DNA of 7,795 nt from the NCBI GenBank assembly GCA_017861475.1, contig JAGFXV010000054.1, positions 1 through 7,795 on the forward strand, written 5' to 3'. The notes under the pieces were generated by a model. The model saw nothing but the letters and a program-made list of their open reading frames with translations, was not told the origin of the DNA and did not search any database. Position numbers and translations under genes: made by a program. How positions within the stretch are numbered: position 1 is the stretch's first letter; each line of letters opens with the position of its first letter. The DNA is from Bacillota bacterium (GTDB taxonomy: Bacteria; Bacillota; Syntrophomonadia; Syntrophomonadales; Syntrophomonadaceae). Positions 1-6,309 of this stretch are shown here, piece by piece.

Positions 1-1342
1 AGATGGAGAAGATTTTGCAGTCGCGGGCCAGTTGAGCACAGGGATACTCCTCGGTGAAGCCGTAACCACCGTAAATCTGAATCGCTTCGGCGATAAGCGG
101 CCAGGCCATATCAGATATATAGGCCTTGCAAAGCGGATTGCAAAGCTGGAATCTTGCATCGGCAAAGGCACGTTCTTCCGGATCGGGATTGTCATTGGAC
201 ATATCCATATAAAAATAGGTTTTGGCGATCAGTGCCCGCATTGCTTCTACAATAGATTTCTGCCGCAGTAACATGCGACGAACATCTTCGTGTTCAATGA
301 TTCTTGCCCGCGGTCCTTTGGGATCCGTGAATTTGGTCCCCTGAACCCGTTCTTTTGCATAAGCCAGGGAATTGTAATAAGCTTCGGCACTCGTTGCCAG
401 TGACATTAAACCTGTAACCAGTCTTTCCTCGTTCATCATTTTGAACATCTGGGCCATGCCCAATCCTTTGCCGTCTTCACCGGGAGGATTGCCGAAGATA
501 ATCCCGTAGCAGGCATCATTTTCGCCGTAGGACATGGTACAGGTGGCGGAACCTCTCAGACCCATTTTATGTTCGATACCGACAGTGGTGACGTCATTAT
601 AATCACCGAGCGTTCCATCCTCATTGACCCAGAATTTAGGGACGATAAAGAGGGACAGGCCTGCTGTGCCCTCGCGGGCTCCTTCCACCCGGGCCAAAAC
701 CAGATGGACGAAGTTTTCTACAATATCGTTGTCAGCAGAAGTAATAAATATTTTGGTGCCCTTGATCTTATAAATACCGGGTTTGTCAGTGGGAAAAGCT
801 TTGGTAGAGGTATTGCCGACTTCGGAACCAGCTGACGGCTCAGTCAGATTCATGGTTCCGCCCCATATTCCATCGTATAGTTTTGGAATAAAGCGCTCCT
901 TGATCTCCGGGGTGCCGAATTCCTGGATAACCCCAATGACGCCATCGGTGGCACTCCAATAGGTAAACAGCGCTGCACTGGCAGCAATAATCATTTCACT
1001 CAGAGGGGCACTCATGCAACGGGGCAGATGGCCTTCCACCTCCCGGTCAGCAAACTGCGGTCCAAATCCGGCATTGATTACCGTTTGATAGGCAGCTCTG
1101 ACTGAATCGGGAACGACGACTTTGCCGTCAATGAACTGGGCGCCGATTTTATCCAGGTCTTCGTTAACGGGCGCGAGCTGGTCGCGGCACATTTTATAGA
1201 CCACATCCACGAATGAATCGACGTCATCCTTGCTGTAGTAATCACGGTACGGTTCGAAGCTCAGCAGTTTGTCCAGATCCAGCCATTCCTTGAGGATAAA
1301 TTTGAGGTCCCGGGTGTCAAATAAAAAGTTACTTGCTGCCAA
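1..1342 (-). CDS. Acyl-CoA dehydrogenase, long DmdC-like class (copy A; 3' end outside window)
   Basis: FAD-dependent acyl-CoA dehydrogenase, expected to introduce the alpha,beta double bond into an acyl-CoA and pass electrons to electron-transfer flavoprotein in the cytoplasm. I read 447 uninterrupted codons. The N-terminus (MAASNFLFDTRD) is the short extension typical of the roughly 600-residue class related to 3-methylmercaptopropionyl-CoA dehydrogenase. The flavin/substrate signature is at residues 166-176 (LTEPSAGSEVG), with Glu where the family and copy B have Asp174. The C-terminal signature region reads QIYGGYGFTEEYPCAQLARD (423-442). The window ends one base into codon 448, so the expected catalytic Glu449 is not visible. 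Start: TTG at 1340-1342, 9 nt after a strong AAGGAGG site; the next in-frame Met is far downstream. It is about 76% identical to its neighbour with no gaps, and has its own promoter and operator-like palindrome. Substrate cannot be told from sequence. Confidence 0.95.
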   Translation of the reverse strand, partial: MAASNFLFDTRDLKFILKEWLDLDKLLSFEPYRDYYSKDDVDSFVDVVYKMCRDQLAPVNEDLDKIGAQFIDGKVVVPDSVRAAYQTVINAGFGPQFADREVEGHLPRCMSAPLSEMIIAASAALFTYWSATDGVIGVIQEFGTPEIKERFIPKLYDGIWGGTMNLTEPSAGSEVGNTSTKAFPTDKPGIYKIKGTKIFITSADNDIVENFVHLVLARVEGAREGTAGLSLFIVPKFWVNEDGTLGDYNDVTTVGIEHKMGLRGSATCTMSYGENDACYGIIFGNPPGEDGKGLGMAQMFKMMNEERLVTGLMSLATSAEAYYNSLAYAKERVQGTKFTDPKGPRARIIEHEDVRRMLLRQKSIVEAMRALIAKTYFYMDMSNDNPDPEERAFADARFQLCNPLCKAYISDMAWPLIAEAIQIYGGYGFTEEYPCAQLARDCKIFSI

Positions 1343-1350
1343 TTATAACG

Positions 1351-1358
1351 CCCTCCTT
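1351..1358 (-). promoter_or_regulatory. Ribosome binding site of dehydrogenase copy A
   Basis: The minus strand reads AAGGAGGG, a near-perfect Shine-Dalgarno sequence, about 9 nt before the TTG codon at 1342. It fixes that non-ATG start, since no ATG or GTG lies nearby in frame. Confidence 0.8.
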
Positions 1359-1371
1359 AAAATCTAAATTA

Positions 1372-1388
1372 AATCAACCATGTTGATT
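1372..1388. promoter_or_regulatory. Operator-like inverted repeat upstream of dehydrogenase copy A
   Basis: Perfect 7-bp arms AATCAAC (1372-1378) and GTTGATT (1382-1388) flank a 3-bp CAT centre. It lies about 20-40 nt downstream of the predicted transcription start of copy A, in its leader. A near-identical palindrome holds the same place in front of copy B (3442-3461). Size and symmetry suit a dimeric repressor such as a TetR-family fatty-acid regulator, which is inference. The loop is too short for a stable RNA hairpin, so DNA binding is the likelier role. Confidence 0.6.
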
Positions 1389-1417
1389 CATTTCATATAA
1401 GTATTATTGTTTTTAAT

Positions 1418-1447
1418 ATTTTACCATAAAAGTATATAATAATTGAA
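1418..1447 (-). promoter_or_regulatory. Predicted promoter of dehydrogenase copy A
   Basis: On the minus strand, TTCAAT (1447-1442) is followed after 18 nt by TAAAAT (1423-1418), preceded by TGG to give an extended -10. The same arrangement is conserved at the same distance before copy B, where the rest of the spacer has diverged. That conservation is the main support. Transcription would start near 1411, giving a leader of about 70 nt. Confidence 0.6.
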
Positions 1448-1489
1448 TTTTCAGAAGAGGCATACTGGTGATCGATTTCAAATATATTC

Positions 1490-1531
1490 AAAAAAAAACA
1501 GCCCTGGTTCGACGAAGTTTCGAACCAGAGC
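1490..1531 (-). terminator. Rho-independent terminator after dehydrogenase copy B
   Basis: On the minus strand a stem forms between 1531-1520 and 1512-1501. It has nine perfect pairs (CTGGTTCGA with TCGAACCAG) extended by three more including one G-U, around a 7-nt loop. After two further bases comes a run of nine T (1498-1490). It lies about 48 bp past the stop codon of the gene ending at 1579 and before the promoter of copy A, so it separates the two dehydrogenases into different transcripts. Confidence 0.85.
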
Positions 1532-1578
1532 CGCATATTTTTAACTGGCTTTGTCTGATTGAATGGAAGCAGTTCGTT

Positions 1579-3411
1579 TTAACCCAGGGCTTCTTCGGGA
1601 ACATCCAAGGCAGTCGTATCGCCGGCTGCAAAGATTTGCCTGATGCTGAAGATAGCGGGCAGCTCATTCATCACGTAAAATCTGGCGCTGGCGATTTTGC
1701 CTTTGTAAAAACTGGCGTCAAAATGATCTTCGCCTGCTTCCGCCAGTTTGCGGGTGGCCAGCAAAGCCTGATCCATGATCAGGATTGCGCAGTACATCAT
1801 AGCCGTGGCGTGCAGAATACGGGTGGAATACAAGGGAGCCATGGTATTTTGGCCCTGCTGGAGATAATTATTTAGCAGTCCCAGGATCTCTTGGTAATCT
1901 GCCATGACGGATGCCAGCATGGCAAATTCTTTTTCAAACCCGGCTGTATTTTTATGATCAGCGATGAAATCGTTGATGTCTTTCAGAAGACTGGCGATAA
2001 CTTGTCCCTTGGCCATGGTAAACTTGCGCCCCACCAGATCCTGGGATTGAATATAGTTGGTACCTTCCCAGATGGCTAAAATTTTTCCGTCACGGGCCAA
2101 CTGGGCACAAGGGTATTCCTCTATGTATCCGTATCCTCCATAGACCTGAATCGCTTCGCCTACCAAAACCCAGAGCATATCGGAAATATAAGCTTTGCAG
2201 AGAGGATTGCTGAGCTGGAATCTTCCATCTGCGAAAGCTCTTTCTTGCGGATCGGGACTGTCATGAGACAGATCCAGATAATAATAGGTTTTATAGATCA
2301 TGGCCCGCATTGCCTCAACACATGACTTTTGCCGCATCAACATACGGCGGACATCCTCATGATCAACGATTCTGACCCGTGGGCCTTTGGGATCGGTTGA
2401 TTTGGTTCCCTGGACTCTTTCCCGGGCGTAGGCCAGTGAATTATAATAGGCTTCGGCGGATATGCCCTGCGCCATCATACCGGTGACCAGCCGTTCTTCG
2501 TTCATCATCTTAAACATCTGGGCCATGCCTTTGCCCTTGCCGTCTTCACCGGGAGGATCTCCCAGCAAGATGCCGTAACAGGCATCATTCTCGCCATAAG
2601 ACATGGTACAGGTAGCGGAACCTTTCAGTCCCATTTTATGCTCTATCCCCAGCGTGTAAACATCATTGACGTCTCCCAGAGAACCGTCATCGTTGACCCA
2701 TCTCTTCGGTACCATAAAGAGGGAAAGCCCGCCCGTTCCTTCCCGGGCCCCTTCAATTCGTGCCAGTACCAGATGAATGAAATTCTCCACGATGTCATTA
2801 TCAGCGGAAGTGATAAATATCTTGGTGCCTTTTACTTTATATATACCGGGTTGATCGGTTGGGAAAGCCTTGGCGGACACATTGCCTACATCAGATCCTG
2901 CGGCAGGTTCAGTCAGATTCATGGTGCCGGCCCATTCTCCCGTGTACATTTTAGGAATAAAGAGCGCCTTGTATTTCTCGCCGGCAAATTCCTGGATCAC
3001 CCCGATCGCTCCGGCAGTGGCATTCCACAGGGTAGTAACGCCGGCGGAGGCGGCGCTGAACATTTCATCAAAGGCACCGCTCAAAAGCAAGGGCATATGT
3101 CCCTCCACTTCCCGGTCACCCTTTTGCGGACCGAATCCGGCATCACATATGGTATGATAAGCCGCTTTTACTGATTCAGGTAAAGTTACCCTGCCATCGA
3201 CATACTGCGCCCCTATTTTGTCACAGTCTTCATTGGCAGGTCCGACCTGGTCACGGCAGATTTTATAGACCAGATCCACGAAAGTATCGACATCATCCTT
3301 GCTGTAATAGTCCCGGTACGCGTCACATCCCAGCAGCTTGTCGAGGTCCAGCCATTCCTTTAGTACAAACTTAACATCCCGGGTGTCAAACAGAAAATTA
3401 TTCGCTGCCAA
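1579..3411 (-). CDS. Acyl-CoA dehydrogenase, long DmdC-like class (copy B, complete)
   Basis: Complete 610-residue flavin-dependent acyl-CoA dehydrogenase, predicted to oxidise an acyl-CoA to the 2-enoyl-CoA and reduce electron-transfer flavoprotein. Order of parts: class-specific N-terminal extension (about 1-35), helical N-terminal domain (to about 160), beta domain opening with signature LTEPAAGSDVG (166-176), C-terminal helical domain with QVYGGYGYIEEYPCAQLARD (423-442) and WEGTNYIQ (448-455), then an extra C-terminal helical domain (about 465-610) found in the long class that includes 3-methylmercaptopropionyl-CoA dehydrogenase. Glu449 in WEGT aligns with the catalytic base of medium-chain acyl-CoA dehydrogenase. 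Start: TTG at 3409-3411, matching the TTG of copy A. It has its own promoter, operator-like palindrome and terminator. The long class acts on several acyl-CoA types, so the substrate is open. The family call is firm. Confidence 0.96.
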   Translation of the reverse strand: MAANNFLFDTRDVKFVLKEWLDLDKLLGCDAYRDYYSKDDVDTFVDLVYKICRDQVGPANEDCDKIGAQYVDGRVTLPESVKAAYHTICDAGFGPQKGDREVEGHMPLLLSGAFDEMFSAASAGVTTLWNATAGAIGVIQEFAGEKYKALFIPKMYTGEWAGTMNLTEPAAGSDVGNVSAKAFPTDQPGIYKVKGTKIFITSADNDIVENFIHLVLARIEGAREGTGGLSLFMVPKRWVNDDGSLGDVNDVYTLGIEHKMGLKGSATCTMSYGENDACYGILLGDPPGEDGKGKGMAQMFKMMNEERLVTGMMAQGISAEAYYNSLAYARERVQGTKSTDPKGPRVRIVDHEDVRRMLMRQKSCVEAMRAMIYKTYYYLDLSHDSPDPQERAFADGRFQLSNPLCKAYISDMLWVLVGEAIQVYGGYGYIEEYPCAQLARDGKILAIWEGTNYIQSQDLVGRKFTMAKGQVIASLLKDINDFIADHKNTAGFEKEFAMLASVMADYQEILGLLNNYLQQGQNTMAPLYSTRILHATAMMYCAILIMDQALLATRKLAEAGEDHFDASFYKGKIASARFYVMNELPAIFSIRQIFAAGDTTALDVPEEALG

Positions 3412-3418
3412 TATAATG

Positions 3419-3427
3419 CCCCCCCTT
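3419..3427 (-). promoter_or_regulatory. Unusual G-run ribosome binding site of dehydrogenase copy B
   Basis: The minus strand reads AAGGGGGGG about 8-9 nt before the TTG start at 3411. Copy A has AAGGAGGG at the same place, so copy B carries a seven-G homopolymer without the central A of the consensus GGAGG. Initiation may be weaker. Confidence 0.6.
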
Positions 3428-3441
3428 AAAAAATCTAAATA

Positions 3442-3461
3442 TAAATCAACCAGTTGATTTA
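3442..3461. promoter_or_regulatory. Operator-like inverted repeat upstream of dehydrogenase copy B
   Basis: Perfect 9-bp arms TAAATCAAC (3442-3450) and GTTGATTTA (3453-3461) flank a 2-bp CA centre. It sits about 20-40 nt downstream of the predicted start of transcription, as in copy A (1372-1388), but its arms are longer and its centre one base shorter. Likely a dimeric repressor site; the regulator is not in the window. Confidence 0.65.
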
Positions 3462-3488
3462 ATTTATAAATTTATTATCTTGTGAAAT

Positions 3489-3517
3489 ATATTACCATAA
3501 TATGCACAATAATTGAA
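3489..3517 (-). promoter_or_regulatory. Predicted promoter of dehydrogenase copy B
   Basis: On the minus strand, TTCAAT (3517-3512) and TAATAT (3494-3489) are 17 nt apart, with TGG directly before the -10 (extended -10). The block TTCAATTATT and the stretch ATGGTAA are shared with the copy A promoter although nearby bases differ. The start of transcription would be near 3482. Confidence 0.6.
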
Positions 3518-3594
3518 ATATTGAAAATATTAAAAATAATTTACTGTGAACGTAGCCGGATAAAGTTTCGAAAGGAGAGGTAAGGATGCTTTTA

Positions 3595-3603
3595 TGGTAT
3601 AAT
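3595..3603 (+). promoter_or_regulatory. Candidate extended -10 promoter element for the radical SAM gene
   Basis: TGGTATAAT at 3595-3603 is a perfect -10 hexamer with the TG of an extended -10, about 50 bp before the start codon at 3654. No good -35 is found at the usual distance (the region there is purine-rich), which an extended -10 can tolerate. A 7-bp inverted repeat (TTGGAAT 3605-3611, ATTCCAA 3625-3631) covers the expected start of transcription and might be an operator. Confidence 0.45.
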
Positions 3604-3653
3604 TTTGGAATAACGAAGCGATAAATTCCAAGGCAAGGCTGTGAAAAGAACAA

Positions 3654-4370
3654 ATGGAGTATGCCGGTTTTTTAAAACAAAGTCTGGTCGACTATCCGGG
3701 CGAAATAACCGCGGTACTTTTTACCCGCGGCTGCAATCTGCGCTGCCCTTTTTGTCATAATCCCGATCTGCTGATCAAACCTAAAAATCCAGCTCCGCCC
3801 GTATATGATATGGAGGAGATCGCAGCTTTTCTGAAAGAGCGCAAGGGGTTCATCGATGCAGTCGTAATCAGCGGGGGCGAGCCGACTTTGCAGCCTCAGC
3901 TCAAGGATGATATCAAGCGTATTAAGGAACTCGGTTATCTGGTCAAATTGGACAGTAACGGAACCAATTCAACCGTGCTGGAGGAATTGATCAGGGCAGG
4001 CTTGGTGGACTATGTAGCCATGGATATCAAAGCTCCGCTGGAATACAAGCGTTATCTGCAGGCTTGTGGGCGGCTTTCCAGCGGCGATTTTTTCCAGATA
4101 CGCAATTCGATCAATCTGCTCAACCATCTCAGCGATGTGCAGGTTGAATTCCGCACTACCGTGGTGCCGATCCTGCACACCCCGCAGGATATTGAAGATA
4201 TTGCCCGCTACATTGAAGGGGCCAGCCGCTATACCCTGCAGCAGTTCAATCCGCGGGTGACCCTTGATCCCGCTTACGGCGAAGTGGTACCCTTCAGCAA
4301 GGAAGAGATGGCGGATATGGCCAAGCTGTGCAACCCTTATATAAAAGAGGTAAGGGTGGTAAATATTTAA
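3654..4370 (+). CDS. nrdG: Radical SAM activating enzyme, anaerobic ribonucleotide reductase activase (NrdG2) type
   Basis: Cytoplasmic [4Fe-4S] radical SAM protein of 238 residues. Family members cleave S-adenosylmethionine to place a glycyl radical on a partner enzyme, classically anaerobic ribonucleotide reductase or a pyruvate formate-lyase-like enzyme. The cluster motif is Cys27-x3-Cys31-x2-Cys34 (CNLRCPFC), followed by HNP. GGEPT (74-78) is the SAM-binding motif, and KLDSNGTN (98-105) and MDIKAP (123-128) are further core strands. The opening YAGFLKQSLVDYPG is characteristic of the NrdG2-like subfamily. There is no inserted ferredoxin-type cluster domain. Start: a TGA lies in frame at 3642-3644, so ATG 3654 is the first possible start; its ribosome site is weak (GAAAAG). 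No nrdD or glycyl radical enzyme lies in the window, so the partner is unknown and the symbol rests on subfamily resemblance. recQ follows after 78 bp. Confidence 0.85.
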   Translation: MEYAGFLKQSLVDYPGEITAVLFTRGCNLRCPFCHNPDLLIKPKNPAPPVYDMEEIAAFLKERKGFIDAVVISGGEPTLQPQLKDDIKRIKELGYLVKLDSNGTNSTVLEELIRAGLVDYVAMDIKAPLEYKRYLQACGRLSSGDFFQIRNSINLLNHLSDVQVEFRTTVVPILHTPQDIEDIARYIEGASRYTLQQFNPRVTLDPAYGEVVPFSKEEMADMAKLCNPYIKEVRVVNI

Positions 4371-4448
4371 AAAGAAAGGGAAGCCTGTTGCCCCGGAAAT
4401 CATCTGTCTGCGGGCAAAGTATGGCCGATAACAAATACAGGGAGAATA

Positions 4449-6218
4449 ATGAATTTAAATATACAACAAGCCTTAAAGAAATATTATGGTTACAGTACTT
4501 TTAAACCCGGTCAGGAGGATATCATCGGCAGCATTCTGGCCGGCCGCGATATCCTAGGGATCATGCCCACCGGGGGCGGCAAGTCAGTCTGTTATCAATT
4601 GCCCGCCTTGTTGCAGCCGGGTCTGGGTCTGGTCATTTCACCGCTGATTTCCCTGATGAAAGATCAGGTGGATGCCCTAAATGAACTCGGCATAACCGCC
4701 GCCTGTATCAACAGCGGCATGGAAGCCGGACAGATCCGCAGTTGCCTGGTCGAAGCCCATCAGGGAAACTACAAACTGCTTTATGTCGCGCCGGAGCGGC
4801 TGGCTTCGGAAAGCTTCACCAATCTGCTAAGAAATCTGCCCATATCCCTGATCGCCATTGATGAAGCGCACTGCGTATCCCAGTGGGGTCATGACTTTAG
4901 ACCGTCCTATCTGGATATTTCGCCGTGGATCGAACAACTGCCGCAGCGCCCTGTAGTTGCTGCCTTTACCGCCACGGCCACCCTGCCGGTGCGGGCGGAT
5001 ATCACCAAACTGCTCAATCTGGCCGATCCGGATGTATATGTAACCGGTTTTAAAAGAGAAAACCTGCATCTCTCAACCATTAAAGGGGTGGACAAAAATA
5101 AATTCATCACCCGCTATGTCGAAAGCCATCCGGATCAGGCAGGGATTATTTATGCAGCCACCCGCAAAGAGGTAGATGCTCTTTATGAACTTCTTACCTC
5201 CAAAGGAATGGCAGCGGGACGTTACCATGCCGGGATGGATAAAGATGAGCGCCATCGCAATCAGGAGGATTTTCTCTACGACGAGATCCGGGTCATGGCA
5301 GCCACCAATGCCTTTGGCCTGGGCATCGACAAATCCAACGTCCGGTATGTGATCCATCACAATATGCCCCGCCATCTGGAGGCCTATTATCAGGAAGCCG
5401 GACGTGCCGGACGTGACGGTGAACACGCCGATTGCATTTTGCTCTATGCTCCCGGGGATATACAAACCCAAAAGTATTTGATTGAAAACAGCGAGTTGAG
5501 CGAAGACCGCAAAATGGGGGAATACCGTAAGCTGCAGAATATGATCGACTACTGCCACAGCAGCCGCTGTCTGCAGCAGTACATATTGAATTACTTCGGA
5601 GAAATGGATGCGGCTGATCACTGCGGCAACTGTGCCAACTGCGGACAGGAATTTGAAATAACCGATGTCACCATAGAAGCCCAGAAAATATTTTCCTGCA
5701 TTCTGCGCATGAATGAACAGTACGGGATGACTCTGGTAGCATCCGTATTGAAAGGTTCCAAAAACAAACGGATCCTGGAGCTCGGCTTTGACAAACTCTC
5801 TACTTATGGCATCATGAGCGACATGACTTTGCAGGCCATCGTTGACCTCATGCATATACTCGAAGCTGAGGAGTATATGGTAAACACCGGCGGACCCTAT
5901 CCGGTCATGCATCTAACCCCCAAATCCTGGCCGGTATTAAAAAGCCAGTCCAAAGTGCTGGTCAGAATGCCAAAAGTACCCGAACCGGTAGTGGCGGAAA
6001 CAGATATTTTCGATCTCCTGCGGGCACGCCGTAAAGAAATTGCCGTCCGCGAAGGAGTTCCTCCCTATGTTATTTTCCATGACAGCACCCTGCGTGAAAT
6101 GAGCGAGCGCATGCCCCGCGACCAGGAGGAGATGCTGTCTATTTCAGGCGTAGGAGAAAACAAATGGAGAAAATACGGCAGGCAGTTTTTAGAGATCATT
6201 CGCAGCTATATAAAATAA
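4449..6218 (+). CDS. recQ: ATP-dependent DNA helicase RecQ
   Basis: 3'-to-5' superfamily 2 DNA helicase acting in recombination and replication-fork repair. The 589 residues carry the full RecQ layout. The helicase core has Walker A PTGGGKS (40-46), DEAH box IDEAH (137-141), the RecQ aromatic-rich loop HCVSQWGHDFRP (141-152), motif III TAT (174-176) and motif VI QEAGRAGRDG (315-324). The zinc-binding module follows, with Cys374, Cys392, Cys395 and Cys398 (the last three in CGNCANC). Then come the winged-helix RQC region (about 405-500) and a single HRDC domain (about 517-589). Length is normal. Start: ATG 4449, with GGGAGA just upstream. The 78-bp gap from the activase gene has no convincing terminator, so read-through is possible. 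Nothing looks broken. Confidence 0.97.
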   Translation: MNLNIQQALKKYYGYSTFKPGQEDIIGSILAGRDILGIMPTGGGKSVCYQLPALLQPGLGLVISPLISLMKDQVDALNELGITAACINSGMEAGQIRSCLVEAHQGNYKLLYVAPERLASESFTNLLRNLPISLIAIDEAHCVSQWGHDFRPSYLDISPWIEQLPQRPVVAAFTATATLPVRADITKLLNLADPDVYVTGFKRENLHLSTIKGVDKNKFITRYVESHPDQAGIIYAATRKEVDALYELLTSKGMAAGRYHAGMDKDERHRNQEDFLYDEIRVMAATNAFGLGIDKSNVRYVIHHNMPRHLEAYYQEAGRAGRDGEHADCILLYAPGDIQTQKYLIENSELSEDRKMGEYRKLQNMIDYCHSSRCLQQYILNYFGEMDAADHCGNCANCGQEFEITDVTIEAQKIFSCILRMNEQYGMTLVASVLKGSKNKRILELGFDKLSTYGIMSDMTLQAIVDLMHILEAEEYMVNTGGPYPVMHLTPKSWPVLKSQSKVLVRMPKVPEPVVAETDIFDLLRARRKEIAVREGVPPYVIFHDSTLREMSERMPRDQEEMLSISGVGENKWRKYGRQFLEIIRSYIK

Positions 6219-6309
6219 GTCCGACATGTAAGGGTGCATTTACAAGCTGAAAATAATATAATAAAAACTACTAAAATTCTTAGTGAAATATAAATTTTGA
6301 GGTGTAATT

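Noticed and set aside
1504..1528. GGTTCGA and TCGAACC resembling the T arm of a tRNA
   Set aside because: They are the two arms of one perfect hairpin followed by nine T on the minus strand. No acceptor, D or anticodon arms are present; it is a terminator.
2638..3174. 178-codon plus-strand frame (and a similar one at 569-835) opposite the dehydrogenases
   Set aside because: The same frame appears opposite both paralogues because their coding strands are similar, so its presence twice is not independent evidence of a gene.
3531..3563. TAAA and GCCGGATAA resembling a flagellar sigma (SigD-type) promoter
   Set aside because: The gap is about 20 nt instead of 15-16 and the -10 carries an extra G; no motility gene is nearby.
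4388..4417. Inverted repeat TTGCCCCG/CGGGCAA between the radical SAM gene and recQ
   Set aside because: The stem is short with a bulge and a 15-nt loop, and no T run follows, so it does not qualify as a terminator.
5073..5912. 279-codon open frame on the minus strand inside recQ
   Set aside because: It lies wholly antisense to an intact RecQ with all motifs, and its translation is low-complexity and resembles no protein family. It is a shadow of the coding strand.
6227..6244. TGTAA/TTACA inverted repeat just after recQ
   Set aside because: Only 5-bp arms around 8 nt in AT-rich sequence, expected by chance, with no T run to make a terminator.
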